Below are positions 1-11,255 of a DNA stretch of 64,000 bases, piece after piece. A program made the position numbers and the translations under genes. The notes below the pieces were generated by a model, which was not told the origin of the DNA, made no database searches, and saw only the letters and a list, made by a program, of their open reading frames with translations. Within the stretch, counting starts at the first letter, position 1. Every line of letters begins with the position of its first letter. Source of the stretch: Spongilla lacustris (lineage: Eukaryota > Porifera > Demospongiae > Spongillida > Spongillidae). Where the stretch lies: assembly GCA_949361645.1 (NCBI GenBank), contig OX442433.1:6261529-6325528 (forward strand). Reading direction: 5' to 3'.

Positions 1-108
1 TCTATAATGGACTTTTTTTCTCCTCCATGCAATAGCACTAAAACGCAGAAAAAAAGGCCATTGTAAATGGAAAATTATAATTACACTCTATCTTGAGTAT
101 GATCTTAC

Positions 109-2528
109 AACAGGCCTTCCCAAACTTCTGCGTTGCATCGAAAACAGAGAGGGCTTTGCTCTGAAGAGCGGCTTCAATATACCCGATGACTTCATGGTCA
201 GCCGGGCTGGGGTGCTGCCTGGTGGGGGACAACAGCTCCCTCAAGACATTCTCGATGGGATGGCTGGCTCCCTGAATGTACTGCTCAATCAAGCGGCTCT
301 CAGATAATGCCACTGCCAATGATATGGGATTTGTCTGTGCACATAAATGTGTGTAGTGTGGGTGTGTGTGTATGTTATGTGATTATGTAGTATGTGTGCA
401 TACATGTGCGCATGTGTGTGTTGTGTGTGCATATATGTGTGTGTGCATATGTGCATGTGTGCATGCATGCATATATGTAGGTGTTGCATTTGTTAACAGC
501 TACCATTACGACCGTCTCCATACTGACCTGGAGAAGAGTCACTGCATCCTTAGTGCGCTGCAGCAGGTCTGGGTGTGATGCGTACATCGCTGCCAGTGGA
601 GGGACGATGCCCATACTGTAAGCGTCAGGGCTTGCATCATCTTGTATGCTCGTTCCACTGCTGTACAACTTGACAAATCGCTTCATGGTACCATCGAGAT
701 ATTTGCCCTGCATGGGGTACACCTTTGTGTACTGCTCGGGATGGTCGTAGGGTGATCCTGGTCCAAAGGCCTTGTAGGAGGCCTCATTAAAGTGTGCTAC
801 GTTCAGACCTGAAGGTGGGCGAGTGGTACAGGGGCATGTCACTAACCTGAGATTAGTTATATACATGTAACTCTGGCAATAGTCGCCAGAAATCATACCA
901 TGTTTTAAAAATTATACATTTAGCAAAGGGAGGAGATATATAAACTCAAAGGTATGCTGGCTTTCAAGCCATTGTGCATAGAGCTTGGACCCATTTGTTT
1001 GTTTATTTTTGAATGGATGATTAAAAAGTTGTTTTGTAGCACATACACAAGAATTAGGAATACATGTACCTACAACGTCTGACACCGAGTACGAGAAGTT
1101 GTGCTCTAAAGGAGGACATCATGTGGACATGTTTTATCACATAGTATTGATTTATACTACGAATGTCATTAAAAAAAAAACCCAACACACTTCTAACACG
1201 ACTACCAACAATTCGATCATTCAGCTCATAAGTCAAAACCATGCATTCAGTTGTAGAGAGCAAAAAAGCTCATGCTCCCCCCCCCCCCCCCTACCCCCAC
1301 CCCTGTTCTCTTGTCCTTGTTATATTTTAACTTGAGATAAAAACCGTTTCAATTCAACTAGTGCCAACCATATCAATACGCTCAGGATTCCACATACAGT
1401 GGTACATGATCACATTGGGCATTATTAAACTGATATATGAGGTAGGACTTAGAACCTCAACGATATCATAAACTATAATGAAACTAAACATTCCTTATAT
1501 CTGAAAGGTGAGATTTGAAGGTACAGCAAGCAAGGAAACAACTTTTTAATGAAATCATCCAATACAGAAGTGCTAAATATAGGATCATTTTTTAATGTCT
1601 TATTTCGTTGCTTTTAACACTTTCAAATAGCTCATAGAAAAATTGCATGCTATTAGCTGGTATTAATATGCTTTTATAAGCACCACACTTTCCACCACCA
1701 CTAGCCTCTAAGTTCTACCGCTGCACAACTTGTGGACAAATCGTTTTGAGAGCAAGAATTGATGATGGGGATTGGGTAGTCTTGCTAGCCAGATGTACAT
1801 TGAGCTTCAACTGGGCTAGGAACAAGGGATGTATGTTTGGAAGTACTTCCAAATGTGCATCACCCCCAGCTGAAGTGCAATGTATGTCTGGCTAGTGAGA
1901 CTAGAGATTATTACCAATACTTGTCTTGTACAGGGAAGTTGAGGGAACGCACCCCTGCTATGGTTATGATTGTCAACATTAAGGCTGTCAGCACCCCCCC
2001 CCCCCCCCATCACACACGTATCACACGGATGCATTCAGCAGCCAGATCCTTATGTGTGTGTGACTGTGTCAGCCTGTGTGTGTACATGTAAGTGCTAGTG
2101 CATGCAAGGATTATTAACTAGTTAATAATTCTTGTCCAGCTGTTGCACGAGGACGTGGACAACACGTCCACAGTTGTCGACTAACCTTTGCACTCAACCA
2201 GTGACCTTAGCAGTACCAGGAGGTGCTCGCCATAAAAGGTCTGGCTTCCTGTCGCTTGGCGGTAGAACGGGTTGACCGACTTCGGGAGAAACTCCGGTTG
2301 GGCGTGGCCTTTGACCGCCTCCTTTAGCGCGTTGTCATCGTATACCCAGTGGATAGGCTGGGCTGGGGGATTTTACGAACCCTTATTTTACACGACACAC
2401 AGGTCGCACACGGGGCGGGTAACGTTACCTGCTGCATCCGCTACCAGTGCTCCGAGAATCGCACTCACGCGTCTTTGTTTGTCGCTCGGGAGTGCCTTCG
2501 CCCGAAGGAGCAAGTCTTTGAGTTCCAT
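109..2528 (-). CDS. Crystallin J1 / ADP-ribosylglycohydrolase-like protein, 3' end outside window
   Basis: Four exons with GT-AG junctions join cleanly in phase 1: 2528-2429, 2362-2186, 808-524 and 312-109. The start is the ATG of MELKDLLL. Exon 1 to exon 2 reads ADAAAQPIHWVYD, the N-terminal signature of the J1-crystallin branch of the ADP-ribosylglycohydrolase fold. Exon 3 carries SYKAFGPGSPYDHPEQYTK and DDASPDAYS, and exon 4 continues through SRLIEQYIQG. About 220 residues are visible. A donor at 109/108 (GTAAGA) shows that at least one more exon lies left of the window. Known members are Mg-dependent ADP-ribosyl hydrolases or, in jellyfish, lens crystallins; which applies here cannot be told. 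Intron 1 is 66 nt, intron 2 is 1377 nt, and intron 3 is 211 nt and holds a TG microsatellite. No frameshift is visible. The family call is confident, the enzymatic activity is inferred. Confidence 0.88.
339..480. repeat. TG/CA microsatellite in intron 3
   Basis: A degenerate (TG)n tract with interspersed CATA and CATG words lies wholly within intron 3 (313-523) of the J1-crystallin-like gene. It makes spurious His/Thr-rich and Cys/Val-rich open frames on both strands. Confidence 0.9.
809..2185 (-). other. Large intron 2 of the J1-crystallin-like gene
   Basis: The sequence between the donor at 2185 (GTTAGT) and the acceptor at 809 shows no coding signal. It holds two poly(C) tracts, near 1277-1291 and 1995-2008, and an AT-rich centre. 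No element boundaries are evident. Confidence 0.7.
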
Positions 2529-3405
2529 AGCATAAGCTGCAAGCGTACTGTAAAACGTGCAAAATCCCGTAGACCTATATGAATACGTCAGCAAACACAC
2601 TATTACATAATAACCGGAAGCAATACCACGTAAGCCCTTACAGTACGTAACATATGGCCGTTGAGGTGCGAGTTAACTGGCTACTTCTAGTATCCTTCAT
2701 AAGCAACTCAGGGCTGAATCAGATATAATATGTTATCTCTGGTACACATACGTACGATTGATTACTGATGCAGGGGGCGTAGCTGCCGTAGGAGAACCAG
2801 ATAATGAGATTCATGTGACTACCTTGACCATCATCGTAGTGCCCCTGTGGTCTTTTGATTGTTTCATTGGCCCAGTTGCACTTATTTTCGGCCCGAGAGA
2901 GTGAGGGACAATGCTCTGCGGGAGGGAACAAGGTAATTCCCATTTTTGTCAAAAAGGTTAATTCCTTGAGGGCTAAAACGACCAGGATTTTACTGCTTAG
3001 TCCTTGATTTTGTTTTGTTATGGTTGCTTTATACTGTGTCATTAACAGTACTGCACTGGCCATTATTGTAGTTATTTAACTTTCAGCAATAAATGACACA
3101 GTAATTTCTTCCCGTAAGTATAATTACATGCATAAACATTATTTATTTTAATTTGTTTTTAATAATGGTTTTACTTGTACATATAAAAGCAGTTAATAAT
3201 TGTATGTGCATCAGTCAAGATCAAGTCTTTGGATATTCACTTATTCAGGGTCAGGGCTAACGACACGACGAATATTTAGCAAAGTCACAAACATTGCAAG
3301 TATGCATACACACATTATATCTGGAGCAGAATACAGTGATATGAGAAGTTTATTTCATTGCATAAAATCTCTGAAACCTAAAAGAAAGGCACTTCAGGCC
3401 TTACA
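2529..3405. other. Intergenic, nothing recognised
   Basis: This is the upstream side of the minus-strand J1-crystallin-like gene and probably includes its promoter. The 114-codon open frame near 2719-3063 on the minus strand has no motif I recognise and no splice context, so it is not called. Confidence 0.5.
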
Positions 3406-3406
3406 G

Positions 3407-4080
3407 TCAAGTTACTCTGGACAGGATGGCTCTGCAGTTGGCCCTCACTAAGGCTAGGCCTAGGTGGCTGTATATTCCAAAGATGGTCCTGGACTTGGGT
3501 TGGTTTAGCCTGGTGGAAAGACGACCAGCAAGCTTAGAAAAAGCGGCCACTGCTGCAGCACCCCAATACCCATAGGTCTCAACCACAAGTGGGATGCAGA
3601 CCCAACCCAGTTCCTCACACTTCATGTCATTGCTGTTGTGCCTTCTGTTCTCAGCTACAAGGGCTGCCGAACCTGCCGTCATGCTTGCATCTAGCAAAAC
3701 ACTTGAATGTAGCGTGGATGTGACGGACAAGTCAAAGGCAGCAGGTTTGCCAAGGTCCCAGTTAGGGACAAGAACATCTGCTGGGCGGGACTGGGTATTG
3801 GTAAACCCAGCCCCGCATCCCATCTCTAGACGTGGACCCAGGCAAGCACATTGGCAGAAGTCTGAAAAAATGTCCTGGAGCTTATTATGGCGCGATACCA
3901 CATCCCCTCCATGCTTACAACTGAGGGCGTGATGGCCAAAGTCATCCAATGCAAAGTTAAGGATGGACAGTGAGGGCAACTTTGGCCATGGACAACCGGG
4001 ATTCCCAGATTATTAGATATAATTAGAATTAATACTAACTTGAAAATGATATGCAGGTCCAACCCATTTGGGATAGATCG
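3407..4080 (-). pseudogene. C-terminal fragment of a reverse-transcriptase-class retroelement (nuclease-like domain)
   Basis: The minus-strand frame reads FGHHALSCKHGGDVVSRHN, then RPADVLVPNWDLGKPAAFD, then ELGWVCIPLVVETYG. This order (Cys/His knuckle, RPADV...AFD, GWVCIP) recurs in repeat-derived proteins of marine invertebrates. It resembles the restriction-like endonuclease end of R2-type non-LTR elements, although the class assignment is inference. No reverse transcriptase core is present. A second frame (HGQSCPHC) takes over around 3950, so the copy is frameshifted as well as truncated. Related pieces occur at 20387, 32043, 36086-37178 and 63665. Confidence 0.75.
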
Positions 4081-4317
4081 AACTAAGACAGATTCTCTTA
4101 GGCCCTATCTGAATGCTTTGACTTTAGAATGTTTTGGAATCATTCTGGCAATTTTTCAATTTTAACTCAGGCCAGGCAGAAATGTGAGTTTTAAAAATAT
4201 AATTATTATTTTTAGCTTTAATTTTACTGTATGCATAGAGCAGAAGAGACATAATTTGGCTGTTTGTTATCAAGTAAAGAAATGCCTAAAAATAGATGGT
4301 CAAGAGTACGAAAATAT

Positions 4318-4560
4318 ACATAGTGTGTGTATGTGTGTGTATGTGCTTATGTGTGGTGTATGTGTGTGTGCATGTGTGTACACATGTGCATGTCATGTGT
4401 ACATGTGCATGTACATGTGCGTATTGTGTGCATGTGCTGACGGTGTATGAATGTATATGTGTTGTGTGTATATATATGTACATATTTGTGAGCAGGTGCA
4501 CATGTGTGCATGTGTATGTGTACATGTAGGTTTATGTGTGTTTGCATGCATGACTCGTGT
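4318..4560. repeat. TG-rich microsatellite/cryptically simple tract
   Basis: Runs of TGTG, CATG and GTAC words extend over about 240 bp. Open frames on both strands are pure Cys/Val or His/Thr repeats and are artefacts of the composition. Confidence 0.9.
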
Positions 4561-4741
4561 GTTTGCAGGCATGACTCATGTGTTTGGGTATGCATGGAGA
4601 GCTTAATATTCACATGCAATTAGATGTAGCAAAAGAGGCTTGGATGGGAGCTGCTTTGGTGTTAGGAAATACATGTGTTGAAATAGAAAATGTTGACATA
4701 CAATGCTTGTTATGTTATCAGTTTTGCTCCTATACCCAGAC

Positions 4742-4803
4742 TTAGCCTCGCCTGTTTTTCGCCCCCGCAACTTATAAAAAACAGGGCCTGGGGACGAGGC
4801 TAA
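4742..4803. mobile_element. 62-bp hairpin element with 7-bp target-site duplication
   Basis: TTAGCCTCG at the left end pairs with CGAGGCTAA at the right end, and inner CCTGTTTTT pairs with AAAAACAGG. The flanks are identical: CCCAGAC at 4735-4741 and again at 4804-4810. This is the structure of a very small non-autonomous DNA transposon. The superfamily cannot be assigned from one copy. Confidence 0.75.
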
Positions 4804-5013
4804 CCCAGACTATAACATGTATTTTTAATTTAATACCAAACTGTTTTTATGATTTTCCCCCAACTCCAGTTGCAAATGTTATAAACAACCAGCAGCTTAC
4901 CACACAGCTAGATGGTGGCAGGCAGTTTGCCTAAATAGGTTATCAAAAATAATAAGTAACGCGGGTATTGTACCATTTTAGGGTCTGGGGCCGAGACCAA
5001 CATGCACAGGACG

Positions 5014-5121
5014 CTTGTTGCTATGGCGCGCGGCGAAGCAATTAACTGAATAACCAGCAATTTATCATTATATAAGTTAAGTAACGATTTTCCTTGCGTG
5101 TACAGGACGCTTGTTGCTATG
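5014..5121 (+). repeat. 21-bp direct duplication upstream of the TIL-domain gene
   Basis: ACAGGACGCTTGTTGCTATG occurs at about 5015 and again at about 5102, about 87 bp apart. The second copy ends roughly 35 bp before the start codon at 5157, so the duplication may lie in the promoter or 5' leader. Significance is unknown. Confidence 0.7.
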
Positions 5122-5156
5122 GCTGAGAAACTAGTTGGAAATAAGGATTGACAAGG

Positions 5157-5783
5157 ATGAAAATAAATCATATAGCTACGTCACTTCTGTTTCTACTGCT
5201 TCTATTATGTGAAAATACTGCCTACGGACGACGTCTACGTATAGGTATGTAATACTAGTACTTACATATAGGCGATTTAATACTAAGCGTTTCGTATTGC
5301 ACTCGATTTATACAGTATGGCCTAAAATTCATTGGCCTAAAATTCATTTGCCTAAACCACACCACCGCCCGCCACCAAAGGCAACCCAGCGCCCTCCACC
5401 GGCACCCTTGCCCATGACAACCCAATTCAAACCAGTGCAACCTTGCAGCATGGATAACTGCCCATCCTGTCACAACTTTCGCCCACCACCACCAGGGCAA
5501 TGCTGTCCAGTGTGCATAAGTACGTGTACGAAGCCGTACGTACTCTCTCCGCTGTCTGTCCACCTCATTTTGACCTCTCTTGTTGCTTTCAGAATGTCCG
5601 TACGAGGGCCAGGTCGTACAGAGCTGTGCATTGGCTTGTAGACAGCCTACGTGTGCTGAACCCAATCCCATTCCATGTTCCCTTCCTTGCATTCCCTACA
5701 AGTGCACATGCCCCGAAGGAACAGTACTGGACATGCAGGCCCAGGAGTGCGTAAAACAAAATAACTGCATTTCAGAATACTAA
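5157..5783 (+). CDS. Small secreted cysteine-rich protein with TIL (trypsin-inhibitor-like) domain
   Basis: Three exons, 5157-5244, 5316-5519 and 5593-5783, join in phase 1 to give about 160 residues ending in TAA. Exon 1 is a signal peptide: basic start, Leu run (SLLFLLLLLC), then TAYG. Exon 2 begins with a Pro/His-rich linker (WPKIHWPKIHLPKPHHRPPP) and ends with a VWC-like cluster (CPSCHNF, GQCCPVC). Exon 3 has the TIL spacing: CPYEGQVVQSCALAC, CAEP, CSLPC, CTCPEGTVLD, C, C. TIL modules inhibit serine proteases or occur in mucin-like proteins; the target here is unknown. The position of the first intron just after the signal peptide matches the three related genes at 21159, 32861 and 42413. 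The gene looks intact. Confidence 0.85.
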
Positions 5784-6456
5784 CAATGTACATGCATCAC
5801 AGTTTATTTGGCCTTCTAAGTGTTTCAATGAGTTATAAAATCTGGTATTGTTGTTGTAGTATTTCTGTTCAGTGCCATGGCTGCATGTTTTAAGACTTGG
5901 ATTAAGATTAAAGGTATGGTGTTACTTTGGTATGCTTGGGAAGACCTTGTTAGCAGCTGGGAGGACTGTGATTTGATTTAGACCCTACCATTGAAAGATT
6001 TCCTGCTTATGAGAAGACCTGAAGGAATGTTACTTATAGACTTATGGGGTAGGGTCAACTATCGATAAGCTTTGTCCTTACCGCTTACCGGTTATCCGAT
6101 ATATATACCGTTAAGCAACCGGTAAGACACTTCCCGTTCAGTAAGAGGTAACTTCTAACCGAATATTATCGGTAACACTCGGCTTTCTTATTGATTTTTT
6201 ATATTTCTTGTTAATTATTCACGACAACATGTGGTCAATGTTTAACCGAATTAGTGTTGTCAGGCGCAAATTGTGAATTTGCGCAATTTATAAATTGCGC
6301 TGCGCATTATGTGAAATCCACGTATGGCGCAACAATTTATAAATTGTTGCGCAAACTGTGAATCGTACTATGCACGGTCCATTTATAAATTGCGCACACA
6401 AATTACGTTGCGCAATTTGTAAACTTCTGCAGCCTAGAAGCAATATAATATCATGG

Positions 6457-6485
6457 ATGGGGGGGGGGGGGGGGGGGGGGGGGGG
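6457..6485. repeat. Poly(G) tract of 29
   Basis: An uninterrupted G run lies just inside the left terminal repeat zone of the Ginger-like element. It is one of more than ten G or C homopolymers of 20 or more in this window. Confidence 0.95.
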
Positions 6486-6682
6486 AGGCTGTGGCATGCT
6501 CTTAGGTGTAGGTTTGAGGTCCTAATAAAAAGTATGCCACGGCATTCTGCCCAGATATTATACACAGTGCAATACATGCACACATTCACTTGTATCAAGT
6601 ACAGTCCATTCATAGACTGAATCGCAACCATGACAATTGTAAGAGGACAATCTGACTATTGTGTATTAAGGGTGGTTATCAA

Positions 6683-7327
6683 CTAAGCAGACTGTTTCTC
6701 TCTACAAATGCACACTTTACATTTCCAGTCATTACTATCATCTTTAAATACTGCTTGGGGAATGTTTTCACATGACTCGTGGTACCATTCCTTGCAACCA
6801 GTGCACTGAGCCATCCGTTCCTCACCATCATCTGGCATGCGGCAGTGACAATATACATACAAATACTCTGTCTTAGGCTTTCCTGGTTGGATGTTATTTG
6901 AAGGGAAAGGTGTCATTTGTTCACTTTTCAAACATTGTATGAAATGTGGTCATAACATATCCTGCTCATAGTGATGACTTGCTGGGTTCAATCCAAATGC
7001 CAAATCAGTAGCAAATGCTATTGCAAATACTCCACAGTCTGATGATCCAATTTGACTTTGAGTTTTATGAACTGTGATCCGTGAGCTGCTACAGCACAAC
7101 AAATTCATCTTTACATCCATAGGCATTGTAGAGAATTTGCTGTCAAAGACATTAACAGAAAACGATTGGGTGTGCTGAATTGTAATCCAATGGTTCCCTC
7201 CTGCATTAAGTATTTGAACGAAGGAATCTCTTGTAACAGGAAATGATAAGTTCTGCCCTAGCAATGTGCTATACAAACCACACAAGGAAGGAAATTGGGA
7301 GGATAAGAGTGATGATGATGCATCCAT
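6683..7327 (-). pseudogene. Ulp1/C48 protease-like domain plus PHD finger, one in-frame stop
   Basis: Reading leftward from 7327, the frame contains NHWITIQHTQSFSVNVFDSK and then QIGSSDCGVFAIAFATDL, the His-Trp...Asp...Gln...Asp-Cys-Gly layout of Ulp1/SENP cysteine proteases. A TGA follows at about 6949, and the same frame continues to a PHD finger: YCHCRMPDDG, MAQCTGCKEWYHESC, WKCKVC. The two domains are therefore one broken frame, not two genes. Ulp1 and PHD modules occur in Ginger-type transposons, and the position at the 3' side of the integrase gene fits that. No function is expected from this copy. Confidence 0.75.
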
Positions 7328-8349
7328 GTGCGTATCATCAAGCCAATCTCCACTTTTGAACTGATTTGATCATTGTAGCTTCGGCCTTGTGCTTGGCAGT
7401 TTTGACACACTTTCTGTTCTTCTTTACCTTCAATTCATTTATATCATCACAATTATCAGCCCCCAGTTACTCTACACTCCTCATCCCCATCAGCTGTTTC
7501 ATGGCACTTCTTATTTGTACACGCACGCTTTGGGTGGCAGTGACTTGTACAATAACCTCCAGATCCTTTACAAGGACGATGCCTGTTCTTGCATCCTTTT
7601 GTACAATTGCATTTCAACTGGTCCTTTTTGGTTCTAGCAGCTTCCCTAAGGCTTAAGTAGGTAGCTTAGAACTGTCTGCACTATACTTGAAAGTGACAGA
7701 TCCGGTGATAACAAGTTGATATTATTCCATTTTCACACCTATTCATACAGAAGTCAGATGTACATGTAGTTGTAGATAGAAAGTTTAAGAATAGACAAAC
7801 ACAGACAAAAAAAAACTCACTGAAGGTGGTAATGATCATTCTTAGCTTCCAAAATATAGACAGCAGGCGTGGCATATCAGCGTTCATTTCTGGGTATCCT
7901 TACTGTGACACTATCCCCTGCACAATACGTTTTAATTTGATGATGTTTGCGCTTGGCATACTGTATCTTCATTTGTTCTGCATTTTTTCGATGCTCATTG
8001 TCGGCTACTTCTCATGACGGGTGCTGGTTATTAGTGTAGTCGTTGGCGATGTCACTCTTGGTTCACTTATATCAATATACTATGCAACATATTATGTTGA
8101 TTGCTTGACAAACCTTATAACTGGAGAATGAGACTGAAGATTGACTTGGAAGTGATAAAACTTCATCAGAAGATGCAGAAGACAATGAAATCTTGGAAGG
8201 TGGAGTTGATTGAGGCAAAGACTTGATTACAGGAACTGTAAAACATTTGGCATCCCTAAAATGATGTGATAAAATGGAACATCATTTTTTTTACATAAGT
8301 CAAACCTTACATGGTTTCAGATACTTGTATATCCGAAATAGGTGACTGA

Positions 8350-11159
8350 GCAGGTAACTGATGACATAGAGGTGATGGCAGCAGAGCTGAAGGTGAAGAT
8401 GAAAATTGCAGACTTGAAACTGGTCTGGGCTTGATAAGGGACTTCTTGATGGTGGTAACATTTGAGGAGATGAGTGAGGAGAAGCAATGTTTTCATCGTC
8501 ACCTGTAGTGGATGAACATATAGTTATTCAGGAAAGCCATGTTCATGTACCAGTATACAATTGATCACAAGTAGCTCGATTGCATATTATGCACTGACTG
8601 TTTAAATTGCTTCTATGCACTTTTAGTTGATATGAAGCACTCGTTAGAAATGGTATACATAATATTATATGGTGTCCTAACCTGTGGCAATGAGATCTGC
8701 AACATCTTCCTCCAAAATGCAAGGGTTCTTTTCCTTTGGAAGTTCAGCAAATGGAGTTGTTCTTGGAGGTTGCCCAAAAACCGCTTCATATAGGGGCTTT
8801 TTTTCAAAGTGTGGCATACTTGAGTATTAAGATTGTCTGCAGAAGAATGTGACATGAACATTTAATTAATTAATTAATTAGTCCAACTTACATTGAATGC
8901 AAGCTAACCAATTGGACCATTGCACATCTCCAGACTCCTTCCTCTCATTTTTCATTGACTGAACCTGCATTTCTACAAGATGATTACCTTTTTCAACCAA
9001 CCCTTGTGACTGCGAGTGACGAGGACGCCCATTGATTATAACAACCTCCCCCGGCCATGATCGAACAACTTCTTTCACAATCTCGTTGACGAACTCCCTC
9101 CCATTGTCAGATTGCAGGATCTTGGGAAGGTACAAATAAGGAAATGCTCTTTTCACTAGACCAACAGCAACATCAACTGCTGATTTTTTCATTAAAGGCC
9201 ACAGAATATGGAACTTTGACCAATGATCCATGTAATGAGCAATGTAATGATATGAACCATCAGGTATATGTCTCATATCAATGAGGTCAATCTAAATATG
9301 TAGGATGAGGCATATGAATAATAGTAAAATGCTTGACATAACATAATCACTTTACCTGGCATCGAGTTAGAAAACCTGATGACACTATTGGTCTAAGTGG
9401 AGCAGTACTATTCTGGGGGACAAATTGAACATGTGTTACAGAAATACTGCACAGCTTCTCTAGGTAGGCAGTCATACGTTTTCTGTACCTGAAATTTGAG
9501 AGTGCAATACTGACATACTGGCATGAATAATATTATAACTGTTTTGATGCACACTAAAAAATTAATTAATTAATTGTCAGTCCATTTATATGCACAGTGC
9601 TGTATGACTTGTGTGATACATGCTAATTAAAACAAATACACATAAAACATACTTCTGCCAGGGTTTTTTTGTAACCAACATGACCACTTTCCAATGAATG
9701 TATACGTTCAAGGATGTCATAGAACTTTTCAACCATAGCAACCACACACGATAATGACCAAGAATAGTCTTGTCATTTTCATTCTGTTAAGTAGAAAGAA
9801 ATAATTAATTGAATGCATCCACCATTCAAGCAATTATAAGTCGTACATGTGCAGTTATTGTATATAATACATAGATGCATAAGAAACACCAACAATACAC
9901 ATACATATATAACCTACAGTTCTATGAAGCACCTGCCATGCATGCAATGCCCTTCCTAAAATGGAAAATGCACACTGGGCCTCTTTACAGGATAGAGGAT
10001 AGAACAACTGCAACTGTTACATTGAAAGCAGCTGGTTTTCCATCTATCAAACCCCTGAACAAGGTTAGATTTTATCTTGAGGAGGAGGAGGACAAAGGAG
10101 CACATTCCCTCCCCCTATCCTTATACACTACCTGCATGCAGTGCTGCCGCGATATGGTCTTTAGCCGATATCGCCTATATCGCGATGTATCGCGATATGA
10201 GTAAAATATCGCGATATAGTATCGCGATATTTTTAAGTATATTTATCGAGCAATTATTTATCAATAACCACACAATTTTCATGCAAGTTGAAGTTGCGTT
10301 GTTGTGGTGGCGACACAAGAACAAAAACATAAAATGGCACAGTATCGCATGCAGGAAAAGAATTTAAGAGAGGATCACTGGCTTTCCGATCACATAATGA
10401 TTCCAAAATGATTTTATGGCTCCATTCATCTTCCTCATCGAAAAAAAAAAAAGACTCGTGTTTAACGATATTATCTCCATAAACGCGAACTCTTCCGTGA
10501 CAATATTTCAGGAAATAATACACTTCAGTATAATATGGTGAAAAAGAGAACTTATTATAAGCGTTCGCGGTTACACGTTTAAATACTTACACGGGCGGCT
10601 GAATTTCAATGGGGGCGGATAATTTACAGTATATATGTACGCAGCACCGCAGCTGAATTCGAATGTATGTGCATGCATGCGTGGCCCAACACTAGTTGCA
10701 TCTGCTGAATAACTTATTCGTATACTTCCGTCTTTCTCCGTCTATTCTTCCGGCTATCTCCGTATATCCATGTACGTTTGTATCGCGATATGACTAAAAA
10801 AATATCGCGATATATCGCATATCGCGATGTATAAAAAATATCGCGATATATCGCATATCGCGATATATCGCGGCAGCCCTGCCTGCATGGCATGCACGTA
10901 GATGTATCTTTCTTGATTTACTCACCTTGGCTTTAACCGGGAGACATAACACATCAGTCAACTCCAACTCTGCACAGTTTAGCAGCTCAAACTTCTTTGT
11001 TCTATTCACCCAATGTCTGAAAGAAGCCTCTCCCTTAACAGCTTGACGAATCCTCTTGGCTTTCTCTTCGCTAGCGGTTTTGCTCGTTCTTCTACTTTTA
11101 TCTACATATCTTTCACGGCAAAACTTCTCGAATATCAGTCGATGCTTCTCTTTAGACAT
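8350..11159 (-). pseudogene. KRBA2/Ginger-type transposase (DDE integrase), multi-exon, frameshifted
   Basis: Exons can be traced at 11159-10926 (starts MSKEKHRLIFEKFC), 9783-9653, 9488-9356, 9291-8892, 8836-8682 and from 8502 leftward. Exon 3 has the Zn-binding tail (FCNTCSICPP). Exon 4 is the integrase core, with IDLIDM, YMDHWSKF, LQSDNGREFVNEI and GRPRHSQSQGLVEKGN. Exon 5 carries LNTQ...TLKKSPY and a second frame with VFGQPP. Frame breaks are visible near 9740, near 9400 at a C run, and near 8790. The last exon is Ser/Pro-rich (ASPHSSPQMLPPSRS). Domains and order match KRBA2-like proteins derived from Ginger transposons. The intron at 10925-9784 contains a hAT insertion. Confidence 0.8.
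10139..10881. mobile_element. hAT-type non-autonomous element, copy 1
   Basis: The element begins CAGTGCTGCCGCGATATGG and ends ATATCGCGGCAGCCCTG, with imperfect terminal inverted repeats rich in the word TATCGCGATA. It is flanked by a perfect 8-bp duplication, CCTGCATG (10131-10138 and 10882-10889). CAG...CTG ends plus an 8-bp TSD are diagnostic of hAT elements. It is 743 bp and has no transposase. Two further copies lie at 23708 and 24510. Confidence 0.9.
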
Positions 11160-11255
11160 TATCGAAGTGTTAACGCCACGTGGATATGTACGAGAAATTT
11201 GCGCAAATTATAAATTGTTGCGCAGATTGCGCAAATTGATAGATTGCGCCTAACA

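Larger units (their letters stand above)
6255..11255 (-). mobile_element. Decayed Ginger/KRBA2-like DNA transposon (integrase + Ulp1-like protease + PHD)
   Basis: Inverted termini begin with TGTT and a GGCGCAA block: TGTTGTCAGGCGCAA at the left, and TGTTAGGCGCAATC reading inward from 11255. Both are followed by several GCGCAATTTATAAATTG-type palindromic subrepeats. Inside, all on the minus strand, are a split integrase gene of the KRBA2 type and then a Ulp1/SENP-like domain plus PHD finger. This set of domains is known from Ginger-class transposons, whose integrase resembles that of Gypsy retrotransposons. No matching 4-bp target duplication is seen at these ends, so the exact limits may be off or a flank has changed. 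At least three frameshifts and one stop make it inactive. Confidence 0.7.

Noticed and set aside
10141..10881. TATCGCGATA-rich palindromes considered as an operator or replication origin
   Set aside because: They are the subterminal repeats of a hAT-type element with proven 8-bp target duplications at three sites.
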